Assembly (NCBI GenBank): GCA_938041325.1
Contig: CALIAG010000130.1
Location: 1-38,296 of the forward strand
DNA: 38,296 nucleotides
Direction: 5' to 3'
Source of the DNA: an uncultured Saprospiraceae bacterium
GTDB lineage: Bacteria; Bacteroidota; Bacteroidia; Chitinophagales; Saprospiraceae
Part shown: positions 1-7,582 of the stretch, in pieces
How positions within the stretch are numbered: position 1 is the stretch's first letter
How the letters are laid out: each line of letters opens with the position of its first letter
Position numbers and translations under genes: made by a program
The notes under the pieces: generated by a model
Told to the model about the DNA's origin: nothing
What the model saw: the letters and a program-made list of their open reading frames with translations, nothing else
Databases searched by the model: none

Positions 1-564
1 TATGGCGCAGAAGTCATTCTTACGCCTGCTGAAAAAACCATAGAATATTCTAGAGAATATGCGGAGCAGCTACAAAGCGAAAAAGGATATTTTATGCTCA
101 ATCAATTTGCCAATCCCGATAATTGGGGCGCACATTATAAAACCACTGGGCCAGAAATTTGGGAAGCGACTGAGGGTAAAATCACCCACTTTGTTTCTGC
201 AATGGGAACGACAGGAACCATAATGGGCGTTTCTCGATACTTAAAAGAACAAAATCCTGATATACAAATTGTGGGTGTTCAACCAACAGAAGGGTCGAGA
301 ATCCCTGGAATAAGAAGGTGGTCTCCTGAGTTTTTACCCAAAATATTTGAAGCACATAGAGTAGATCAAATTATAGATGTTTCAAGAGAAGAGGCAACTG
401 AAACAATGAAAAGACTAGCAACAGAAGAAAGTATATTCGCAGGAATGAGCAGCGGAGGAGCAAATGCCGCCGCCAGTAAATTAGCTCAACAGGTTGATCA
501 TGCTTTGGTCGTACATATTGTTTGCGATCGAGGAGACCGATATCTAAGTTCCGGAATATTTTAG
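1..564 (+). CDS. cysM: Cysteine synthase, CysM type (5' truncated)
   Basis: The C-terminal 187 residues of a PLP-dependent O-acetylserine (thiol)-lyase, open from the first base of the window; the N-terminal part with the PLP lysine lies outside. The frame contains LNQFANPDNWGAHYKTTGPE, the glycine-rich phosphate-binding loop GTTGTIMG and the late FAGMSSGGA segment that contacts the cofactor ring. The run QFANPDNWGAHY and the ending CDRGDRYLSSGIF are typical of CysM-like rather than CysK-like members (recognised from memory). The enzyme makes L-cysteine from O-acetylserine and sulfide or thiosulfate in the cytoplasm. The stop codon sits ten bases before a strong hairpin. The first ATG in the window (94) is internal and is not the start. 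Family assignment is secure; substrate preference is inferred. Confidence 0.93.
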   Translation, partial: YGAEVILTPAEKTIEYSREYAEQLQSEKGYFMLNQFANPDNWGAHYKTTGPEIWEATEGKITHFVSAMGTTGTIMGVSRYLKEQNPDIQIVGVQPTEGSRIPGIRRWSPEFLPKIFEAHRVDQIIDVSREEATETMKRLATEESIFAGMSSGGANAAASKLAQQVDHALVVHIVCDRGDRYLSSGIF

Positions 565-573
565 CAATTAAAA

Positions 574-618
574 AACCCTTGCATTCGCGGTTGTTTTTTC
601 ACCACGAATGCAAGGGTT
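574..618 (-). terminator. Rho-independent terminator, best formed on the minus strand
   Basis: Perfect 14-bp inverted repeat, AACCCTTGCATTCG at 574-587 and CGAATGCAAGGGTT at 605-618. Read on the minus strand the stem is followed at once by TTTTTTAATT, a proper U-tract. It also extends inward by a G-U pair (588/604) and three further pairs (589-591 with 601-603), which leaves a nine-base A-rich loop. On the plus strand 588/604 is a C-A mismatch and no T-run follows the stem. It therefore fits termination of transcription arriving from the minus-strand gene at 1000-2079, across the repeat array, better than termination of the cysteine synthase gene, although it may stop both. Confidence 0.75.
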
Positions 619-632
619 AAGAAAAGTCGATC

Positions 633-991
633 AACCAAAAGAATCACGAACTCCCAAAAACCAAAAGAATCACGCTATTCGAAAACCGAAAGAATCAAGA
701 CCTCCCGAAAACCAAAAGAATCACGCTTTTCGAAAACCAAAAGAATCGCGAACTCCCGAAAACCGAAAGAATCACGCCTTTCGAAAACCAAAAGAATCAC
801 GAACTCCCGAAAACCGAAAGAATCACGAACTCCCGAAAACCGAAAGAATCACGCTATTCGAAAACCAAAAGAATCACGAACTCCCGAAAACCGAAAGAAT
901 CACGAACTCCCGAAAACCAAAAGAATCACGAACTCCCGAAAACCGAAAGAATCGCGAACTCCCGAAAACCAAAAGAATCACACCTTTCGAA
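633..991. repeat. Intergenic tandem repeat array, 14 units of 25/26 bp
   Basis: Fourteen contiguous units, each beginning AACC(A/G)AAAGAATCACG. The tail is either AACTCCCGAA (26-bp unit, type A) or C(T/C)(A/T)TTCGAA (25-bp unit, type B). Units start at 633, 659, 684, 710, 735, 761, 786, 812, 838, 863, 889, 915, 941 and 967, and the type order is A B A B A B A A B A A A A B; a broken fifteenth unit starts at 992. Heads are almost invariant, with a purine switch at the fifth base; unit 3 has a variant tail. There are no unique spacers, so it is not a CRISPR. The array lies between the stop of the minus-strand gene and a terminator facing the same way, so it may be copied into that gene's 3' untranslated RNA. 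Function unknown. Confidence 0.95.
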
Positions 992-999
992 AACCGCCC

Positions 1000-2079
1000 C
1001 TAATTCCCTTCCTTCTCTTTCAAAGCTTCTCTCAATAACTTAAATTCTTCCTTCAACGCTTCCAATTCCGCTCTTACCCGCTCCAATTCTTCTGAAGAAG
1101 TTGACGAATCAACTTTAGGCTTAGGTTTATTCGGCTTATTTACTTTAGGTGGTTTAGGTTTGTCGCTACTGTCATCAGCCATATTTTCATCCTCTTCCAT
1201 ATCTGGAACACCAATTTCCACTTCCTCTTCTGGTTCCGGTTCAACAAAACCTATCATGCTTAATTTCAAAGTTCTTCCATCTGCAGACATTTTCCATTTG
1301 TAAACATGCTCATCTGGACAAGGACTTGGTACTTTCTTTTCTTCTACCTCATCGTAGACAGTGGCAAATTTAGTGGTTACATACATCAAGTCACCTCTTA
1401 TCTTCCATGAACCAACAATTCCTGAATTCAAATCTTTTTTAGAAACCATCACGAACTTATTGTCCTCCATCACATATTGATAAGGTTTCTTCACCGTGGT
1501 TTTAGTCAAAACAATTTCTTCAACCTGTGGAATACCTTGTTCCTTCATGTCGTCTGGATCATAACTGAAAAGTTGGGTATCAGATTCCCATAGCTTGTTT
1601 AAAAACTTCAGGGTATCAATCCTAGATTCACCAAATGAAGGCGTTGCATATTTAACAGGGACTCTCCGCTCTTCTGCTATGGAGTCTAAGTAGACCTTAA
1701 CAGTTAGGTTAGGATCAGCAGGAGAATAAGAGACCAAATACCCTTCAACCAATTTCCCTCTTTGTTTCCATTTTAACTTTGAATTTGGCAATAAAAAACT
1801 CATCCGTTTTCTATTAATAGGCTTTGGAAACATGCCAATAATGGCCATTCTTTTCATTGATACCGTGTCTACTTTTTCTTCATCGTTCAAAACCGCACAG
1901 GTTAAGCCAGAACCTTCCATTCCAATGACGACAAACCTTTTGGCGTCATCTCCGGTTTTAAAAGTTACCTCATCCCCTATTTTGAGTGGCAATTCATTGG
2001 GGTTTGGCTGTGCCATCAAAGCAGTTGTGGCAAGAAAAAGAATAGATAGAATCAGGTAATTTAATTTGTATATTTTCAA
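1000..2079 (-). CDS. Exported protein of unknown function with C-terminal coiled coil
   Basis: A 359-residue protein of no family I recognise. Residues 1-23 form a signal peptide (K-rich start, hydrophobic LILSILFLATTALMA, then Q). The mature part up to about residue 280 has mixed beta-type composition without an obvious motif. About 281-300 is strongly acidic, 308-322 is Pro/Lys rich (PKPPKVNKPNKPKPKV), and the last 30 residues form a charged heptad-like helix (LERVRAELEALKEEFKLLRE) that should be a coiled coil. This suggests a periplasmic or outer-membrane-attached protein with a flexible spacer and an oligomerisation helix (inference). The gene is divergent from the M24 peptidase at 2292. 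Its TAG stop lies directly beside the tandem repeat array. The start is the first ATG of the frame and leads straight into the signal peptide. Confidence 0.8.
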   Translation of the reverse strand: MKIYKLNYLILSILFLATTALMAQPNPNELPLKIGDEVTFKTGDDAKRFVVIGMEGSGLTCAVLNDEEKVDTVSMKRMAIIGMFPKPINRKRMSFLLPNSKLKWKQRGKLVEGYLVSYSPADPNLTVKVYLDSIAEERRVPVKYATPSFGESRIDTLKFLNKLWESDTQLFSYDPDDMKEQGIPQVEEIVLTKTTVKKPYQYVMEDNKFVMVSKKDLNSGIVGSWKIRGDLMYVTTKFATVYDEVEEKKVPSPCPDEHVYKWKMSADGRTLKLSMIGFVEPEPEEEVEIGVPDMEEDENMADDSSDKPKPPKVNKPNKPKPKVDSSTSSEELERVRAELEALKEEFKLLREALKEKEGN

Positions 2080-2138
2080 AACTGATTGATTTTATAAAAA
2101 GTGATTATCTTATTGCTTGGTATATTGGGAATATTCCA

Positions 2139-2159
2139 CAAATATAAGCTATACTTTTG
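2139..2159. promoter_or_regulatory. Candidate divergent Bacteroidota -7 elements
   Basis: The 212-bp divergent gap (2080-2291) contains two matches to the Bacteroidota -7 consensus TAnnTTTG: TATATTTG on the minus strand (2146 down to 2139), about 60 bases before the start of the exported protein gene, and TACTTTTG on the plus strand (2152-2159), about 130 bases before the peptidase gene. I do not see a convincing -33 TTTG element at the usual distance for either one, so this is a motif match only. Confidence 0.28.
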
Positions 2160-2291
2160 ACGTATTTTGACGGAGAAGTCATACAGTATGGCCCCATTTT
2201 AATAAAAGTTTAATAGTTTAAACAGGAATTAGCAGTTTGGAATGGTAAAAAGACTCCATATATAGCTGGTAATTATCTAAAACGGCGATGA

Positions 2292-3626
2292 ATGAAAAAT
2301 ACACCTATTTTACTCTTAATCTTTCTTTCAAGTTTCCTTTACGGACAAAATTCAGTGCCAAACCTGCTTTCAGAAGAGAAAAGGGCTGAAATTGTTGATG
2401 AAATCCTAGAAGACCGGGTCGATAATCTCTTGCCAAAACTGATGAGAAGAGAAGGAATTGATATGTGGATACTCATATCTCGGGAATACAACGAAGACCC
2501 TGTCATGAAGACATTCTTACCAAGTACCTGGCTTTCTGCGAGGCGACGTACGATTATGGTATTTTATGACAATGGAAAAGATGACTTAGAGAAAATAGCA
2601 ATTGCCAGATACAGCGTTGGAAAGTTGTTGAAAGGCGAATGGAACGTTGATGTTTTTCCTGATCAATGGGAAGCTTTGAACGAAATTATAAAGGATCGTA
2701 AGCCGGATAAAATTGCATTGAATTATTCAAAAGACTTCGCCCTTGCTGATGGTTTGCCAAAAACGGAATATGATACTTTTCTCGAAAAACTTCCGGAGCA
2801 ATACCATTCAAAAATTATTAGTGCTCAAAGCTTAGCTATCGCTTGGTTAGAAACAAGGTCTCAAAAAGAATTGGATATCTACTCATTGATCTGCCGGATG
2901 GGGCATATAGTTTTACAAGAAGGTTTGTCAGAAGATGTTATTCATCCAGGGATTACAACGACAGATGATGTGGTCTGGGCATTGCGACAAAAAGTAAGGG
3001 ATTATGGATTTGATACTTGGTTTCATCCATCCGTTTCTATTCAAAGAAGTGATAAAAATAACAACGAATTTCTGCGGTCATTTTCACTTAGACCAGAGCA
3101 GCAAGTCATTCTTCCAGGTGATTTATTGCATGTAGATTTTGGGATTACTTATCTCCGATTAAACACCGATCAACAACAGCATTTTTATGTTTTAAAACCT
3201 GGTGAAACAGCAGTGCCTAAAGGCTTACAAGAAGCATTTAAAACAGGCAATCGATTGCAAGATATCTTGGTGTCTAATTTCAAAAAAGGGAAATCAGGAA
3301 ACCAGATTTTAGCAGACGCACTCGCACAAGCAAAATCAGAAGGCATAAATGGATCTATCTACACTCACCCTATCGGTCTTCATGGACACGCGGCAGGCCC
3401 AACTATCGGATTATGGGACCAACAAGGAGGAGTGAAAGGACAAGGTGATTATACCTTGTTTCCAAACACCGCTTATTCCATTGAATTATTTGCAGCTACA
3501 GAAGTAAAGGAATGGGGGAAATTGGTAAGAATCATGTTAGAAGAAGATGGAGTATATACAGAAGATGGGTTCTACTTTTTAGACGGTAGAATGGAAGAAA
3601 TTTTAACTATACCAAGAGCTAAATAA
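2292..3626 (+). CDS. Secreted M24 family metallopeptidase (Xaa-Pro aminopeptidase-like)
   Basis: A 444-residue exported peptidase. Residues 1-18 are a signal peptide (MKNTPILLLIFLSSFLYG, then Q). About 25-190 is a creatinase/prolidase-type N-terminal domain, and 200-444 the pita-bread catalytic domain. The dinuclear metal ligands are visible: D282 in LLHVDFG, D293 in RLNTDQQQ, the histidine segment HPIGLHGHAAGP (H359, H364, H366), E398 in AYSIELFA and an E at 417/418 in IMLEEDG. All five ligand positions of the family appear present, so it should be active, removing or cleaving at proline-containing peptide ends in the periplasm or outside the cell (specificity inferred). It lies upstream of, and in the same frame as, the membrane protein at 3633. 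Length and layout suit the secreted Bacteroidota members of this family. Confidence 0.9.
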   Translation: MKNTPILLLIFLSSFLYGQNSVPNLLSEEKRAEIVDEILEDRVDNLLPKLMRREGIDMWILISREYNEDPVMKTFLPSTWLSARRRTIMVFYDNGKDDLEKIAIARYSVGKLLKGEWNVDVFPDQWEALNEIIKDRKPDKIALNYSKDFALADGLPKTEYDTFLEKLPEQYHSKIISAQSLAIAWLETRSQKELDIYSLICRMGHIVLQEGLSEDVIHPGITTTDDVVWALRQKVRDYGFDTWFHPSVSIQRSDKNNNEFLRSFSLRPEQQVILPGDLLHVDFGITYLRLNTDQQQHFYVLKPGETAVPKGLQEAFKTGNRLQDILVSNFKKGKSGNQILADALAQAKSEGINGSIYTHPIGLHGHAAGPTIGLWDQQGGVKGQGDYTLFPNTAYSIELFAATEVKEWGKLVRIMLEEDGVYTEDGFYFLDGRMEEILTIPRAK

Positions 3627-3632
3627 AGGAAT

Positions 3633-4802
3633 TTGGAAATATTATACGGAATTATTATTGCCATAAGTTGGATTTTTTTTACGGCGATCATTCGATCTCT
3701 TACAACGTTATTCCATGAGTTAGGCCATGCGATACCAAGCTTGGTTTTTAGCGATCAAAACGTGGTGGTTTACATTGGTTCTTATGGAGATTTGAAGGAC
3801 AGCTACAGCTTTAATTTTGGCCGCTTGAAAATCAATTTTAAATTCAATTTTTTCGATTGGAAATTAGGAATGTGTTCAGGAGTTCGAACGGAAAAAATGT
3901 GGCAGACTGCTATAATTTTACTGGGAGGACCCCTTGCCTCTGTGATGATAGCGTTTTTCTTTCTCTTTCTAATTTTTTCAAATGGTTCAAATCAAATTTT
4001 ATTGTTCTTAGCATCTACCTTCACAGTGGCTGCAATATTGGATTTTTTCGTAAATGTGATCCCTTCAAAATCGGCCATCCAAATGCATGACGGTGGAGTG
4101 ACTTACAACGATGGAGAGCAGTTGGTCAATTTAGTAAGTCGATCCATGATGTCTTCTGAATATTTGGAAATAGAAAAGTTATATCAGGATGAAAAATACG
4201 ATGAAGTAGCAGAAAAAGGTTATGCCTTAATTCAAAAAGGCAATCAACCTCGACAACTTTATAATTTGGTTTTATCTTCCTTCGTTGAACTCAAACAAAA
4301 TAAGGATGCGATTATTTTTTACAAAATAATCAAAGGAACTTTTGAACTCGAAGAGAAAGATTATTATCTGATTGGGAAAATTTATGAGAATATGAATAAT
4401 TACCCAGAAGCTGTGAAATACTTTGACCATTATCTTCATCATTCTTATACAGATTTTGAAGCTTTAAATCGACGTGGAAAGGTCCAATTGAATCAAAGTA
4501 ATTATGAATTGGCAGCCCTAGATTTTGAATCTTCTATCCAATATTCTGAAGGAAAATATGCAGAGGCTTTTAGTAACTTAGGACTAGCTTTTTTGCGCTT
4601 AGATGAAATAGATGATGCCTTGAATATGCTGGAAGAAGCACAAAAGCTTGACCCTACTATTCCCGAAATTTACTATCATTTGGGTCTTTATTATGAAAAA
4701 AAAGGCAACGATCAATTGGCTATTTTAAATTATAAAAAAGCAAAAGAAATGAATGTTGATTATCACGGAATAGATTATAAAATCGATATCTTAGAATCCT
4801 GA
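3633..4802 (+). CDS. M50-like membrane metallopeptidase with C-terminal TPR repeats
   Basis: A 389-residue protein. The N-terminal half is site-2-protease-like: a hydrophobic helix (about 5-22), then the zinc motif HELGH at 28-32, a second membrane segment with GGPLAS (about 96-118), and a third hydrophobic stretch ending in VNVIPSK followed by HDGG near 150, which resembles the family's distal N-P...DG metal-binding signature. From about 185 to 385 there are repeated 34-residue helical pairs of TPR type (for example NLGLAFLRLDEIDDALNMLE and YYHLGLYYEKKGNDQLAILN). It begins with TTG at 3633: the only codons between it and the previous gene's TAA (3624-3626) are AGG and AAT, and the next ATG would remove HELGH. 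An AAGGA lies just before. It probably works with the peptidase upstream; the substrate is unknown. Confidence 0.82.
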   Translation: MEILYGIIIAISWIFFTAIIRSLTTLFHELGHAIPSLVFSDQNVVVYIGSYGDLKDSYSFNFGRLKINFKFNFFDWKLGMCSGVRTEKMWQTAIILLGGPLASVMIAFFFLFLIFSNGSNQILLFLASTFTVAAILDFFVNVIPSKSAIQMHDGGVTYNDGEQLVNLVSRSMMSSEYLEIEKLYQDEKYDEVAEKGYALIQKGNQPRQLYNLVLSSFVELKQNKDAIIFYKIIKGTFELEEKDYYLIGKIYENMNNYPEAVKYFDHYLHHSYTDFEALNRRGKVQLNQSNYELAALDFESSIQYSEGKYAEAFSNLGLAFLRLDEIDDALNMLEEAQKLDPTIPEIYYHLGLYYEKKGNDQLAILNYKKAKEMNVDYHGIDYKIDILES

Positions 4803-5351
4803 TTTTTGATAAAATCAATCTTCTATTTTATATCTGAATAGTATTTATCAAATCATACTTCTGCAAAAAAATAGCCTTATTAAAAACTGCTAGAAAGTAA
4901 ACCTTCCATATTATATAATCACACCCTTAATTTTTTGTATTCATTGATGTTTTTTTAAAACAAATAACAAACTGTTTGTATATTATAATAATTAATTATA
5001 TATTAGCATAATCGAAATATAAATTTTATTCTAAGTATCAAAATAAACTGTTTAATAATGCATCTGATAATTTCTGATGTATTTCCCCACTAAACAGCAA
5101 GAGGTTTGCTTATCACCTCGTAGACTTATTAAATTAGCGATACTTTATTCGTTCTTCCAAACTGTAAACTTTACAACCCTAAATCACATTGATTTTAATT
5201 GGCTTATTCGTGCTATCAACGAAATAAGTATAGACTTTTTTCTTATGAAATAACATTTTGTAGGCGTGTAGGTTGCTTGGTCAATCTTGGAGAATAGCGA
5301 CCGCTATTCTAATAGGTATGTATTTCTTAATTTTTCAAATATAAATTTAGC
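4803..5351. other. 549-bp AT-rich intergenic region
   Basis: No convincing gene. Just after the TPR gene's stop there is a short AT inverted repeat (GATTTT/AAAATC, 4803-4818), too weak for a confident terminator. Around 5100-5120 GAGGT and ACCTC form a small five-base stem. A stronger palindrome at 5291-5310 is listed separately. The rest is very AT rich and without reading frames of note; it presumably holds the promoter of the T9SS cargo gene at 5352, but I find no exact TAnnTTTG match at a sensible distance. Confidence 0.6.
5291..5310. promoter_or_regulatory. 20-bp near-perfect palindrome upstream of the T9SS cargo gene
   Basis: Arms AGAATAGCG and CGCTATTCT are separated only by AC. The element sits 41 bases before the ATG at 5352 in otherwise AT-rich DNA and contains most of the GC in its surroundings. 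Such a tight dyad suits a dimeric regulator's operator better than a terminator, as there is no T-run after it. No second copy was seen in the window. Confidence 0.4.
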
Positions 5352-6398
5352 ATGAGAATGAAATTAACGCTCAAAACAATTTTTACTTTTTGGATCGTTT
5401 TAATGACCTTCCAATCTTATTCCCAAAGCCAAATACAATTGATTAATCCACCTAATGAATTTGGGTTTTGTGGTTCCACTTTTAAAGTTTATTGCGATGG
5501 AACAGTTGACATTGATTATGCCAGTAATGTCAAAAGGGTCAAAGTTTTTATTGGTGGGACAGAACTTTTGGATTTTCCAGAAGATGGTCCAATCAATTAT
5601 GATCCTTTTAATACCTCGGAACTTAATGATCCTTTCGGTAATCCTCTCGATCTTAGTGTGCTTGGAAATATTTGGATTCAGGTTTACACCCCGTGTGGAA
5701 TTGGTGAACTCAATATTAGAGATGCCGTGGATAGAATTTGTGTACCCGTAGAAGGCGGATGCGGTGCCACTTTTGAACCAGATTGTGAAAATGGTGCTGT
5801 AATTGTAAATCTGCCTCTTGATGTTACTCGCTATAAAGTTTTTATTCCTGGTGGAACCGTTTTGGACTTCCCTGATGATGCTCCGATTATTTATGGAGGT
5901 TTTTCAACTGCTCAATTTATTACCATTCAACCAGGGGAAAATTATTGGGTACAAATATATTGCAGAGATGGTTCTGTTACTAATTTCAGTTTAAGAGATC
6001 TCTTAAGCGAATATTGTTCAGAATACTCAAATTACAGAGGAATCATTCCTTACCAAGTTTACGAAAATGAGTTTAATCAATCAATTAGAGGAGGAGATGA
6101 TATTGAAATAAATTCACCTATTGGTTACAGTAAAACCATACAGCAAGAAAGATTGGACAGAGTAAATGTATTTCCAAATCCTGCCAAGGAATTGGTCAAT
6201 GTAAGTATGCCTTTTTCAACAACGGGTTATTCTATTGAAGTGCTTAATATTAATGGTCAAATCCTGAATCAACATGTTAGTCAAGGAGGGAACCTAGAAT
6301 TGGATATTGAAAATCTAGTTAGTGGAATATATGTGATCAAAATTCAATCTATAGATGGTTTATTTCATCATGCAGAAAAATTGAAAGTCATAAAATAA
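5352..6398 (+). CDS. Secreted two-repeat protein with T9SS C-terminal sorting domain
   Basis: A 348-residue exported protein. Residues 1-25 are a signal peptide ending SYSQ (an alternative start at Met3 does not change this). Two copies of a cysteine-containing domain of about 95 residues follow: roughly 35-130 and 135-222. They share a pattern seen in KVFIGGTELLDFPEDGPI and KVFIPGGTVLDFPDDAPI, a later W(I/V)Q(V/I)Y and a closing arginine/aspartate segment with cysteine. The last 78 residues form a type A T9SS sorting tail: VNVFPNPAKELVNV, then a beta-rich stretch with LNINGQIL and SGIYVIKI (resembles the Por_Secre_tail family). The protein should cross the outer membrane by T9SS and be anchored or released. 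What the repeats bind is unknown. The gene stands alone with its own terminator. Confidence 0.88.
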   Translation: MRMKLTLKTIFTFWIVLMTFQSYSQSQIQLINPPNEFGFCGSTFKVYCDGTVDIDYASNVKRVKVFIGGTELLDFPEDGPINYDPFNTSELNDPFGNPLDLSVLGNIWIQVYTPCGIGELNIRDAVDRICVPVEGGCGATFEPDCENGAVIVNLPLDVTRYKVFIPGGTVLDFPDDAPIIYGGFSTAQFITIQPGENYWVQIYCRDGSVTNFSLRDLLSEYCSEYSNYRGIIPYQVYENEFNQSIRGGDDIEINSPIGYSKTIQQERLDRVNVFPNPAKELVNVSMPFSTTGYSIEVLNINGQILNQHVSQGGNLELDIENLVSGIYVIKIQSIDGLFHHAEKLKVIK

Positions 6399-6424
6399 TA
6401 TTAAGTAATATTTCGATACTTTTG

Positions 6425-6458
6425 AACGTCAGTCATTAACTTTGGCTGGCGTTTTTTT
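6425..6458 (+). terminator. Rho-independent terminator of the T9SS cargo gene
   Basis: AACGTCAGTC (6425-6434) pairs over ten positions, including two T-G wobbles, with GGCTGGCGTT (6444-6453) around a nine-base loop, and the stem runs directly into a T-tract (6452-6458). The wobbles suit RNA read on the plus strand only. It lies 27 bases after the stop at 6398. Confidence 0.88.
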
Positions 6459-6558
6459 GTGAATCAATTTATTAAGAAAAGCATCAACCTTTTGAAAAAC
6501 CCCGATAGAATCGTTAATATTAACTTTTGAATATGCATTTCTAACGCCTATACACTTT

Positions 6559-7494
6559 ATGACCAAAGAAGATCTCCTACAAACGCACGAAAGAATAAAA
6601 CCTTATATTCATAATACTCCTGTACTTACTTCTCGTTTTTTGAATGAACAAGCCAACGCAACTATCTATTTCAAATGTGAGAATTTTCAACGAATGGGAG
6701 CCTTCAAAATGAGGGGCGCTGCTAACGCTGTATTAAATCTGACAGCTGAGCAAAAATCTAAAGGAGTCGTAACGCATTCGTCAGGAAACTTTGCACAAGC
6801 CGTTGCCCTTTCCGCAAAGACACTGGGTGTCAAGGCATATATTGTTATGCCCGAAAATGCACCTACTGTCAAAAAAGAAGCAGTAAAAGGTTACGGTGGT
6901 GAAGTTATAATTTGTCCATCAACAATCGAGGCAAGAGAAACCGCAGCTAAAAAGATTCAAGATGAAAAAGGTGCTACTTTTCTGCACCCATCAAATGATG
7001 TCGATGTAATCCTTGGTCAAGGAACTGCTGCAATGGAATTGTTAGATGATCAACCCAATCTAGATTTTATTTTTACTCCGGTTGGAGGAGGTGGGTTAAT
7101 TGCAGGAACTGCATTGGCCGCTCATTATCTTGGAAACAATTGTCAAGCCATCGCAGGTGAACCCATGGAAGCAGACGATGCTTGGCGCTCTTTGCGAAGT
7201 GGGAAGATAGAAAAGAATCAAACATCCAACACAGTTGCTGATGGCTTACGGACACACTTAGGGAACCATAATTTTCCGATTATTCAAAAATATGTCAAAG
7301 AGATTATTCGGGTAGAAGAATCTGAAATAATCGCTGCAATGCGGCTAATTTGGGAAAGAATGAAAATAATAATTGAACCCTCCTGTGCAGTACCTTTGGC
7401 AGCATTATTAAAAGAAAAAAATCGATTCGAAAAGAAAAAAATCGGAATTATTTTGTCGGGAGGAAATGTTGATTTGTCAAACCTCCCTTTCTAA
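6559..7494 (+). CDS. PLP-dependent serine/threonine dehydratase family (hydroxyaspartate ammonia-lyase or serine racemase-like)
   Basis: A 311-residue fold-type II PLP enzyme without a regulatory ACT domain. The cofactor lysine is K50 in KCENFQRMGAFKMRGAAN. SSGNFAQAVA is the substrate loop and VGGGGLIAG the phosphate-binding glycine loop; the ending has LSGGNVDL. The ENFQ-x-x-GAFK context is closest, from memory, to threo-3-hydroxyaspartate ammonia-lyases and serine racemases rather than to biosynthetic threonine deaminase IlvA, which carries an extra C-terminal domain. The enzyme would deaminate a beta-hydroxy amino acid to an oxo acid and ammonia in the cytoplasm. It is the first gene of a plus-strand run toward the sugar-nucleotide genes, 88 bases upstream of the next; no functional link to them is evident. 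Confidence 0.88.
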   Translation: MTKEDLLQTHERIKPYIHNTPVLTSRFLNEQANATIYFKCENFQRMGAFKMRGAANAVLNLTAEQKSKGVVTHSSGNFAQAVALSAKTLGVKAYIVMPENAPTVKKEAVKGYGGEVIICPSTIEARETAAKKIQDEKGATFLHPSNDVDVILGQGTAAMELLDDQPNLDFIFTPVGGGGLIAGTALAAHYLGNNCQAIAGEPMEADDAWRSLRSGKIEKNQTSNTVADGLRTHLGNHNFPIIQKYVKEIIRVEESEIIAAMRLIWERMKIIIEPSCAVPLAALLKEKNRFEKKKIGIILSGGNVDLSNLPF

Positions 7495-7582
7495 ACATAT
7501 AGAACAAAATTTTAATCATTTAAGTGTATGATTTTGAAGCAAATCTTCAAGAAAGCCGTTGAAATGTTATAATTAAAATTGA

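Noticed and set aside
633-991. CRISPR array
   Set aside because: Units are contiguous without unique spacers, and no cas gene is near.
608-1003. Open frame of 131 codons across the tandem repeats
   Set aside because: The repeat unit contains no stop trinucleotide, so any frame is open by composition. The translation shifts phase with the 26-bp units and shows no start context or protein-like pattern.
1832-2059. Plus-strand frame of 75 codons
   Set aside because: It lies wholly antisense to the exported-protein gene, whose signal peptide and coiled coil make that strand the coding one.
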